Below are positions 1 through 7,900 of a stretch of DNA of 44,211 nucleotides, in pieces. Position numbers and translations under genes: made by a program. Origin of the DNA: MGBC114079 sp964531385 (GTDB taxonomy: Bacteria; Bacillota; Clostridia; Lachnospirales; CAG-274); the NCBI GenBank assembly GCA_964531385.1, contig CAZHGC010000019.1, forward strand, positions 1-44,211, given 5' to 3'. Positions within the stretch are counted from its first letter, which is position 1. Every line of letters starts with the position of its first letter. A model generated the notes under the pieces. That model saw only the letters and a program-made list of their open reading frames with translations, ran no database searches and was not told the origin of the DNA.

Positions 1-86
1 CTATGATTTTTTTGTTTTTTTTAGTGTCCTATTTGATTATACAATCAACCAAATTACTTTAATATCATCAAAAAAATTTTTTTATA

Positions 87-115
87 TTGACTTGTACATT
101 TTTAAGTGATAAAAT
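87..115 (+). promoter_or_regulatory. Predicted sigma-A promoter of the KDPG aldolase gene
   Basis: TTGACT (87-92), a 17-base spacer and TAAAAT (110-115) make a good vegetative promoter about 57 bases before the start codon. The spacer plus the first -10 bases (94-111) match 17 of 18 bases with the spacer of a predicted pflB promoter at 13209-13237. Bases 1-86 are AT-rich and hold nothing else I can name. Confidence 0.65.
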
Positions 116-171
116 AAATAAAAGATTATATTTTATATAATGTATATTTTAAAAAATGAGGTGTATTTTAA

Positions 172-1137
172 ATGAACGATGTTCTCAAAAAACTTAGTGC
201 TATCGGCATTGTTCCGGTAATTAAAATTGATGATGTTGAAAAAGCAGTTCCTTTGGCAAAAGCTTTGGTTGCCGGCGGAATTCCTTGTGCAGAAGTAACT
301 TTCAGAACAGAACAAGCTGAAGAAGCTATCAGAAGAATGGCTAAAGAAGTTCCCGAAATGCTTGTTGGTGCAGGAACTATTCTCACAACAGAACAAGCTG
401 ACAGAGCAATGGCAGCCGGTTCAAAATTCCTTGTAAGCCCCGGTCTCAACCCTAAAGTTGTTAAACATTGTATAGATAAAGGCTATCTTATAACTCCGGG
501 AACATCAAACCCAAGTGACGTTGAAGTTGCAATCGAACTCGGTCTTGATGTTGTAAAATTCTTCCCTGCAGAAGCAGCAGGCGGAATAAAAATGATTAAA
601 TCAATGGCTGCTCCTTACACAAAAATGAAATTTATGCCTACAGGCGGAATTAATGCAGATAACCTTAATAACTATTTATCATTTAACAAAATTATCTGCT
701 GTGGCGGAAGCTGGATGGTTAAAGATGACCTCATCAAAGCAGGCGAATTCGATAAAATCACAGAACTTTGTAAAGAAGCTGTTGCAAAGATGCTTGGTTT
801 CGAAGTTGCACACGTTGGAATAAACAGCGAAAATGAAGAAGAAGCAAAAAAAGTTGCGGCTCTCTTCAACAAATTGTTCAACTTCCCAATCAAAGACGGA
901 AACAGTGCTGTTTTCGCATCTTCAGGTGTTGAAGTCAGAAAACAAAATTTCCTTGGCAAAAATGGTCATATTGCAATTAAAACAAACTATATGGAAAGAG
1001 CAATGGCATACATCGAATCAATGGGTGGAACATTCAATATGGAAAAGGGTGTTGCAAAAGATGATAAAGGTAACATCAAAGCAATCTACTTAAATGAAGA
1101 TTTCGGTGGTTTTGCAATTCACTTAGTTCAAAAATAA
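172..1137 (+). CDS. eda: KHG/KDPG aldolase with C-terminal VOC-like domain
   Basis: A class I aldolase that splits 2-keto-3-deoxy-6-phosphogluconate (and 4-hydroxy-2-oxoglutarate) to pyruvate plus glyceraldehyde-3-phosphate or glyoxylate. It is the last step of uronate and pectin catabolism in the cytosol. Residues 1 to about 208 are a complete aldolase: the AEVTFRT strand, GAGTI, SPGLNP, the Schiff-base lysine K129 in VVKFFPAEAAGG, and PTGGI. The usual enzyme is about 210 residues. Here about 110 more follow (AHVGINSENEEEA to the end), with the beta-alpha-beta pattern of a vicinal oxygen chelate (glyoxalase-like) half; its role is unknown. The start is ATG at 172 with GAGGTG at 158-163. The gene has its own promoter and terminator. 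The aldolase call is secure; the VOC call rests on fold pattern only. Confidence 0.92.
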   Translation: MNDVLKKLSAIGIVPVIKIDDVEKAVPLAKALVAGGIPCAEVTFRTEQAEEAIRRMAKEVPEMLVGAGTILTTEQADRAMAAGSKFLVSPGLNPKVVKHCIDKGYLITPGTSNPSDVEVAIELGLDVVKFFPAEAAGGIKMIKSMAAPYTKMKFMPTGGINADNLNNYLSFNKIICCGGSWMVKDDLIKAGEFDKITELCKEAVAKMLGFEVAHVGINSENEEEAKKVAALFNKLFNFPIKDGNSAVFASSGVEVRKQNFLGKNGHIAIKTNYMERAMAYIESMGGTFNMEKGVAKDDKGNIKAIYLNEDFGGFAIHLVQK

Positions 1138-1182
1138 TAATTAAAAATCTTTTCGTAAATCTCCAATTAACCTATAATATAT

Positions 1183-1220
1183 AAGGGTGTGTATGATTTT
1201 TCATGCACACCCTTTTTTGC
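1183..1220 (+). terminator. Intrinsic terminator after the aldolase
   Basis: A 14-bp stem (1183-1196 with 1201-1214, one G-U pair) with a TTTT loop, followed by a T-run. It separates the aldolase from the DXS-like gene, so they are not simply one transcript. Confidence 0.9.
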
Positions 1221-1241
1221 ACAAAACCAAACAATTCTATA

Positions 1242-1270
1242 TTGCTTATTTTTTTCAAATATATTATAAT
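1242..1270 (+). promoter_or_regulatory. Predicted promoter of the DXS-like gene
   Basis: TTGCTT (1242-1247), 17 bases, TATAAT (1265-1270). It is nearly identical to the promoter of the MocR-like gene at 3230-3258. The untranslated leader would be about 125 bases, in which I see no clear structure. Confidence 0.7.
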
Positions 1271-1403
1271 GAAAAAATCAGAAAGTTTTAATAACTATTC
1301 ACACCCACTTCAACAAATATAATCTTTTTGTATTATAAAATAAATAAAAATTGTACGTATAAACATCTGCTTAACAAACTCATAAAAAATACAGAGGAAA
1401 ATT

Positions 1404-3158
1404 ATGTATATAGAAAAAATCAATTCACCCAAGGATTTAAAAAAATTCACTGTCAATGAAATGACCTCTCTTGCTTCCGAAATGAGGGAAGTTCTTATTA
1501 AAAAATTAAGCAAACGTGGTGGACATTTTGGTCCAAACTTAGGCTTTGTCGAGCCAACTATCGCTCTTCACTACGTTTTTAACTCACCTATTGATAAAAT
1601 AGTTTATGATGTTTCACATCAAAGCTATTGCCACAAAATTTTAACAGGAAGAAAAGATGCTTTTTTGTATGAAGAAAAATATGACAATGTTTCCGGTTAT
1701 TCAAACCCTGATGAAAGCGAACACGATTTCTTCAAAATCGGTCATACTTCAACTTCTGTCAGCCTTGCGAGCGGTCTTGCAAAAGGCAGAGATTTAACAG
1801 GAGAAAAAGGTAACGTTATTGCTGTAATCGGTGACGGTTCTTTAAGCGGTGGTGAGGCTCTTGAAGCTCTTGATTTTGCCGGAGAATTTGACGGAAACTT
1901 TATTATTGTCGTAAATGATAACGATATGTCTATTGCTGAAAATCACGGCGGAATATATAAAAATCTTAAACTTTTGAGAGAAACTGAGGGAAAAGCTGAA
2001 TGTAACTTATTCAAAGCTATGAATCTTGACTATATTTTTGTAAAAAATGGTAATGACATTTCAGAACTTATAAAAGCTTTTGAAAGTGTCAAAGATTCAA
2101 AAAAACCTGTTGTTGTTCATATAGTTACAAAAAAAGGAAAAGGTTATACTCTTGCGGAAAAGAATAAAGAAAACTGGCATTGGTGTATGCCTTTCGATAT
2201 CGAAACAGGAGAATCTAAAATTAAATTTAATGGTAAAGATTATGCTGATTTAACAGCAGAATATCTTCTTGAAAAAATGAAAAAAGATAAAACAGTTGTT
2301 GCAATAACTTCTGGAACTCCCGCTGTATTTGGTTTTTACGAAAATAGAAGAAAAGAAGCAGGAAAACAATTTGTTGATGTTGGCATTGCTGAAGAACACG
2401 CTGTTGCTCTTGCTTCCGGAATTGCAAAAAATGGCGGTAAACCTGTATATGGTGTTTATAGCACATTTATCCAAAGAAGTTATGACCAACTTTCTCAAGA
2501 TTTATGTATAAATAAAAATCCAATCGTTATGCCTGTTTTTGCCGCTTCTGTTTATGGTATGTCAGACATAACACATATCGGTATTTTTGATATTCCGTTT
2601 ATGTCTAATATACCTAACCTTGTTTACCTTGCCCCAACCTGTAAAGAAGAATATCTTGCAATGCTTGATTGGGCAATTGAACAAAATGAGCACCCTGTCG
2701 CTATTCGTGTTCCCGCAAACGAAGTTATTTCCACAAATAAAGATGTTTTAAAAGATTACAGCGAAATTAATAAATATGAAATCACAAAAAATGGCGAAGA
2801 TATTGCCGTTATCGCTCTTGGTGACTTTTATCAGCTCGGCGAAAAAGCCGTTAAAGAAATCAAAGCAAAAACAGGAATTAATTCAACACTTATCAATCCC
2901 AGATATATAACCGGAATTGATAAAAATCTTCTTGAAGAATTAAAAAAATCACATAAAGTTGTTGTCACAATTGAAGATGGTATTCTTGACGGTGGCTTTG
3001 GTCAAAAAATTTCTGCTTTTTATGGAAACTCAGATATCAAAGTTCTTAACTTTGGTCTTAAAAAAGAATTTATTGACAGATATAATGTTACTGAAGTTTT
3101 AAAAGAAAATCATCTTACAGCTGAACAGATTGCAGTTGATGTCCAAAATATTTTATAA
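1404..3158 (+). CDS. DXS-like thiamine-diphosphate enzyme (atypical DXP synthase paralogue)
   Basis: A thiamine-diphosphate enzyme of the DXS branch of transketolases. True DXS condenses pyruvate with glyceraldehyde-3-phosphate to 1-deoxyxylulose-5-phosphate. The cofactor machinery is present: GGHFGPNLG, GDGSLSGG with NDNDMSI (Mg-ThDP site), the glutamate of IAEEHAV, and YSTFIQRSYDQ. The substrate end differs. Aligning by eye to E. coli DXS gives a constant offset of 40: R420 (DRAG) is A380 in FAAS, D427 is S387 and R478 (YPRG) is A438 in RVPAN, while H431 is kept as H391. The two arginines bind the substrate phosphate in DXS. Length is 584 residues against about 620. Start ATG 1404 follows GAGG. 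It may use a different acceptor; an annotation of plain dxs would be too strong. It follows an aldolase that yields the DXS substrates. Confidence 0.8.
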   Translation: MYIEKINSPKDLKKFTVNEMTSLASEMREVLIKKLSKRGGHFGPNLGFVEPTIALHYVFNSPIDKIVYDVSHQSYCHKILTGRKDAFLYEEKYDNVSGYSNPDESEHDFFKIGHTSTSVSLASGLAKGRDLTGEKGNVIAVIGDGSLSGGEALEALDFAGEFDGNFIIVVNDNDMSIAENHGGIYKNLKLLRETEGKAECNLFKAMNLDYIFVKNGNDISELIKAFESVKDSKKPVVVHIVTKKGKGYTLAEKNKENWHWCMPFDIETGESKIKFNGKDYADLTAEYLLEKMKKDKTVVAITSGTPAVFGFYENRRKEAGKQFVDVGIAEEHAVALASGIAKNGGKPVYGVYSTFIQRSYDQLSQDLCINKNPIVMPVFAASVYGMSDITHIGIFDIPFMSNIPNLVYLAPTCKEEYLAMLDWAIEQNEHPVAIRVPANEVISTNKDVLKDYSEINKYEITKNGEDIAVIALGDFYQLGEKAVKEIKAKTGINSTLINPRYITGIDKNLLEELKKSHKVVVTIEDGILDGGFGQKISAFYGNSDIKVLNFGLKKEFIDRYNVTEVLKENHLTAEQIAVDVQNIL

Positions 3159-3193
3159 TCGATATTTTAACTATTTTTCAACAGAATATTCCC

Positions 3194-3226
3194 AAGGGTA
3201 TGAATCTTTTTCATACCCTTATTTTT
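3194..3226 (+). terminator. Intrinsic terminator after the DXS-like gene
   Basis: A perfect 10-bp stem, AAGGGTATGA (3194-3203) with TCATACCCTT (3211-3220), followed by ATTTTTAT. Its stem resembles the terminator at 1183. Confidence 0.85.
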
Positions 3227-3229
3227 ATA

Positions 3230-3258
3230 TTGCTTGTTTTTTGGAAATATATTATACT
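3230..3258 (+). promoter_or_regulatory. Predicted promoter of the MocR-like gene
   Basis: TTGCTT (3230-3235), 17 bases, TATACT (3253-3258), directly after the preceding terminator. It copies the layout and most bases of the promoter at 1242-1270. Confidence 0.7.
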
Positions 3259-3277
3259 CAAATTGGGAGGTGGAGAA

Positions 3278-4645
3278 ATGGAAATTGACAAAACTTCTGA
3301 AAAACCAATTTATTTACAAATTTACGACAATATAATCAATGAAATAAAAGACGGCTATCTTATTTCGGGAGATAGACTGTTGTCAAGAAGAAAACTAAGC
3401 GAAAAACTTTCGGTTTCTTCCCAATCGGTCGAAAATGCATATCAAAAATTGGTTGCTGACGGTTATATATTTTCAAAAGTCGGTAGTGGCTATTATGTAG
3501 CAACCGATAGATTTTGGGACGAAGAATATCAGGTTATAAAAACAAGAATTTATAATTTTAGTACAAACGGTGTTGAAACATCAAAATTACCTTTTCAAAC
3601 TTGGTCAAAACTTTTACGAAACACAATAAAAGAAGACAAAGGACTTTTTCAACACGGTGATAAAGCGGGAGAATGGTCGCTCAGAAAAAGTATCCGCCGA
3701 CTTTTGTTCAGAACACAAGGAATAAAATGTAAAACCGAACAAATTATAATCGGACCCGGTTTTGAAGATTTATTACGTGAAATTTTCAATCTTTTTGGAA
3801 GAGAAAAAAATGTCATAATGAACAATTATTATAACTACAGGGCGAGAGAAGCAGCTATATATTCCGGAAGTAATTTAAAATATTTGACAAATGATAAAAC
3901 AGGTCTTTCTATTGATGAATTAAATCAATTTGATGACGGAATATTATATCAAGAGCCTACCCACGATTTGCCTATGGCAGTTACTTTATCGCTTGAAAAA
4001 AGAAAAGCACTTATCAATTGGGTAAATTCACGCAAAAATAGTTATATAATCGAAGATGCAAGCGACAATGATTTTCAATATGGAACAAACGAAAAGACCC
4101 TTTGGGAGCTTTCGGGAGGAAAAAATGTTATTTATCTCGGCAATTTTTCTATGACGATTGCTCCGTCTATGAAGATAGGCTATATTGTTGCACCCGAAGA
4201 ATTTGTAAAACTGTGGTTTAAGAAAAAAACTTTTTATTCAAACAGAGTTTCTCGTATTGAACAAGTTACGTTGTCAAAATTTATTGACCTCGGATATTAT
4301 GAAAAGCATATAAAGTATATGTGCAATATATATAAAGAAAAAACAAAAGTTGTTATAGACGCTGTAAAAAAATCTGTTCTCGGCGAAAAAACAAAAATAA
4401 GCGGATATACCGCAGGAATGTATTGCAATATGTCATTTGACATTTCTCTCACAGAGGACGAAGCAAGAAAAATATGTCTGAAAAACGGTATAAAAATAAG
4501 CAGTCTTACAACCTGTATCGAAGACAAAACAAGAGCAACCCTACCTCCAAACACATATAATATCGGCTATGGTGAATTGACAAATACCCAAATTCGTGAC
4601 GGAATAAATTTGCTTGCTTCTGTTTGGGAAAAATATTTAAATTAA
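3278..4645 (+). CDS. MocR-type GntR regulator with a degenerate aminotransferase domain
   Basis: A GntR-family winged helix (about residues 1-70: KPIYLQIYDNIINEIKDGY, then RKLSEKLSVSSQSVENAYQKL) joined to a fold-type I aminotransferase-like domain, the MocR/GabR layout. In that family a lysine in the GTFSKxLAP motif binds PLP. Here the motif reads NFSMTIAPSMKIGY, so the lysine position is methionine (M292 from this start). PLP could therefore not be bound by a Schiff base in the usual way; the domain may sense another ligand or only dimerise. The start is ATG 3278 with GGGAGGTGG at 3265-3273; an earlier in-frame ATG at 3200 lies inside the terminator and is unlikely. It sits between the DXS-like and pectinesterase genes and may regulate either. 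MocR proteins often control a neighbour. Confidence 0.88.
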   Translation: MEIDKTSEKPIYLQIYDNIINEIKDGYLISGDRLLSRRKLSEKLSVSSQSVENAYQKLVADGYIFSKVGSGYYVATDRFWDEEYQVIKTRIYNFSTNGVETSKLPFQTWSKLLRNTIKEDKGLFQHGDKAGEWSLRKSIRRLLFRTQGIKCKTEQIIIGPGFEDLLREIFNLFGREKNVIMNNYYNYRAREAAIYSGSNLKYLTNDKTGLSIDELNQFDDGILYQEPTHDLPMAVTLSLEKRKALINWVNSRKNSYIIEDASDNDFQYGTNEKTLWELSGGKNVIYLGNFSMTIAPSMKIGYIVAPEEFVKLWFKKKTFYSNRVSRIEQVTLSKFIDLGYYEKHIKYMCNIYKEKTKVVIDAVKKSVLGEKTKISGYTAGMYCNMSFDISLTEDEARKICLKNGIKISSLTTCIEDKTRATLPPNTYNIGYGELTNTQIRDGINLLASVWEKYLN

Positions 4646-4652
4646 AAAAGCT

Positions 4653-4690
4653 AACCGCTTCGACTTATTTTGTCGAGGCGGTTTTTGTTT
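4653..4690 (+). terminator. Intrinsic terminator after the MocR-like gene
   Basis: A 12-bp stem with one G-U pair (4653-4664 with 4672-4683), a 7-base loop and GTTTTTGTTT. Confidence 0.9.
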
Positions 4691-4911
4691 ATATTCCTAA
4701 AAAACGTTTTAAATTTATTTTTTTATCTTGTGTTTAAATCACATATTTTTTATGCTCAAATTTATATTTTTATTAATTTTTTATAAAAAAGCGAACTGGC
4801 ATTTTGTTTTTTTGCATTATTGGCACTTTAATTAATTTATCCTTTGCTTTATAATTGCCTCAAGTGAGTATTTACATTCGCAGTAACATTTTTTAAGGAG
4901 GCTGATTTTAT
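4691..4911 (+). promoter_or_regulatory. Upstream region of the pectinesterase
   Basis: An AT-rich gap holding TATAAT at 4850-4855 as the likely -10. The -35 at the proper distance (TTTAAT, 4827-4832) is poor, so activation may be needed. A TTGGCA lies at 4820-4825, too far out to be the -35. The ribosome binding site AAGGAGG lies just before ATG 4912. I see no clear CcpA or other named operator. Confidence 0.4.
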
Positions 4912-7900
4912 ATGAAACTAAAAAAAACAATTGCGTTGTTATTATCTTGCGTTATGATGATTACAACAGCAATTCCGGCAAATTTTATTTTTGCTGATGA
5001 AAATACTCCGACAGTTTTGCAGGTCGGAACCGACAAAGACTATAAAACAATTAATGACGCTTTGTACAAAATCAAAGATGGTACAATTCCTATGCCAACA
5101 AAAGAAAGCGAAAGAATTTACATCAATGTTGACCCGGGCGTTTATGAAGAACAGGTCAAGTTTACGAAAGGTATGAAATATATTACACTTCGTCAAACCC
5201 CTGATACAGAGGGACTTGTCAGATTAAGCTGGTATTATTGTACAGGTTATGCTTATTCAAATTGTGATTTAAGCGGTAACTACAATCCTAATGTTGACTG
5301 GTATAACCCTGGTACTTGGTATGGTTATGATGACGTTGACGAAAATGGAAATGTTATCGGAAACAGTCAAGAAGATTTTCCTGTCTACAAAATCGGAAAT
5401 AATGTAAGTGGTACAATCTCTTATTACGATAAAAATAATGAAAAACAAACCGTAACTGTTAGAGGCACGCAAACTTTAGGTGGAAATTTTAATCTTGATG
5501 CAATGGCTGCCGTTATAGCACAAAACGGTTCAACCGATATTACTATCGAAGATTTACACGTTGTAAACAGCGTTCCCGTTATGGTAACCCAAGGTGAAAA
5601 AGATGCACACATTACCCCTAACGGTCTTAATGGTGTCGGTGCTGCTATTCCCGCACGTGATAATCTTGCTATTTGCGATGAAGATACCCCCGAAATTGTA
5701 GTTAAAAATATTGACCAAACAACAGAATATAATGCCGGTCAAAGTGCTTATATCGTAAGAAGTTCTAAATATAATGAACGTGGTCACGCACTCTCTTTAA
5801 ACGGTGACAGAATTATTTGTCGAAACGTTTATGCAAGAGGAAATCAAGACTCTGTTTACATAAGTACAGGTAGAATTTATTTTGAAAATTGTAACTTAAT
5901 CGGTGGTACTGACTATATATATGGTAATGCCGCCGCCGTATTTAATAATTGTAAATTAGGTTTTGAGGGTATGTCTGATAAAGAATATGGCGGTCCTATA
6001 ACTGCCGCAAATACAGATTTTGATAACCCATATGGATATTTGTTCTATAATTGCCAAATCTACAACGTAAGAGAAAATGCCGGTGTATCAAATTACGGTC
6101 GCCCTTGGGGAGCGAATGCACAAATCACTTTCTACAAAACCGTTATTGATGACAAAGGAATTATCGGTAAATCACCTTTCAAACTCAATGAGGGCGGTTG
6201 GACCGATATGAGCGTAAAAAAAGATGAAGCTCGTTTCTATGAATATGGAACTACAAATAATTCAGGAAAAGCTGTTGATTTTTCAAAACGTGTTGTAAAT
6301 ACTCTTGCCGGTATGGGTACTGTCCTTGATGATTGGCAAATTCTTGAGTTTAACCCAAGAAATTATTTTAAAGCAAGAAAATATTCAAACAATAAATTAG
6401 GCTTTGACGAAAACTGGGACCCTATGGGCTTTGCTTCAAATCTTACAGAAATTGATAAACAGCTTGATGCCGTTAATCTCAATATCCCTGCAGGCGAAGA
6501 AACGGTTATTTCTTTACCTCAATCATCTGACAGCAATATTGAATTTAAATATTTAAGTTCTTCAACAAACGCAGTTGTTTCTGAAGACGGAAAAAATGTA
6601 ACTGTTGTTAGACCTGCTGTTGGAGAAAAAGCAATCGAAACAACTATCACTCTTTATGCAAAAGATAAAACAACCGGTTTTGGTGATAAAAAGGTTATTC
6701 CTGTAACTATAAATGCAACAACAAATACAACCGATGTATTTAACATTCCTGTTACAGTTAAAACATCTATTGCAACCGATGTTGATACAAACTATGATAT
6801 CACTATCACTAAAGAAGATGCTTTAATTAAATCTCAAAGAGTAACAGTTCCTGCTAATGCTACTTCAGCAACTGCTACAATAGAAAACGTACCTGCTAAC
6901 GAAAAAGGTATCGAGTATAACGTGCAAGTCGTTTCCGAAAGTGATGAATTTACTGTTATCAGACCTGCCGAAGGAAAAACAATAATAACAGGAGTAAAAG
7001 GAAATAACGTCAACCTTGAAATCATCGCTCAAAAAATTATTGACGAAACAGTTACAACAAAAGCAAACTTTAAAGAGGGAACAGCAAGTTTTGCAAGCTA
7101 TGACTTGATTTCTCTTGCAAAAGAAATGGGTGCAAGCGACCAGATTGATACATCTGATATTGTTACCGTTGATTTTGACCTTAATATCAGCTCTGCCCTT
7201 AAAAGTACATCTTATATTGATTTAACTTCAAAAACTCCTACTTCAAATTGCTCTACAGGAGGAGAAAATTCAAGATTTACTTTATTCAGACTTAATTCAA
7301 GTTGGACTCAGCTTGACTCAGTAGACTGTGTAACAGGTTTCAGCGGAGTTTCAAACACAGAAAATCAATGGCTCAATGTGGTTGGTAAGTTTGATTACTC
7401 AACACCAAACCACGTTTCTATAACAATCAACTACAAAACAAAAACTATTACAGCAAAAGGAACAGGTAGCGGAAAAAGCCAAAGCGTAAAAGAATATACT
7501 TTTGCGGGCTTCCCAACAGATTATGAAAAAGGTAAAATTAATCTCGCCGTTTATCCTGCATCAGCAGATACATTTAGTATCAACAATATAAGTGTAACTT
7601 ATAAAGAAGTTGTTTCAGAAGATAACGACAGTAAATTCAGCATACCTGTCACTATAGAAGCTTCCGATGTAGCTGAAATTGATTCAGAATATCAAATTAA
7701 CATTATAAAAAATTCAAAAGTAATTAAAACTCAAAAAATTACTATGCCTGCCGGCGAAAAAACTACAACAGGCGTTGTTTCCGGCATTCCTGCAAGTGAA
7801 CTCGGTGCAGAATATGACGTTGAGGTTGCTTCTTTAAATCCTGATTTTGCCGTTACAACCCCTAAAAACGGAGTTACCAAAGTTATTGGTTATCCTGATA

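Noticed and set aside
3200..3277. An N-terminal hydrophobic extension of the MocR-like protein
   Set aside because: It would start inside the preceding terminator hairpin, while ATG 3278 has a strong ribosome site and the normal GntR N-terminus.
4788..4855. A sigma-54 promoter before the pectinesterase
   Set aside because: TGGCA and TGC elements occur, but the GG-to-GC spacing is 16 or more instead of 12, and the TATAAT at 4850 fits sigma-A better.
4872..4886. TTAC/GTAA inverted repeat as an operator of the pectinesterase
   Set aside because: Four-base arms in AT-rich DNA are expected by chance.
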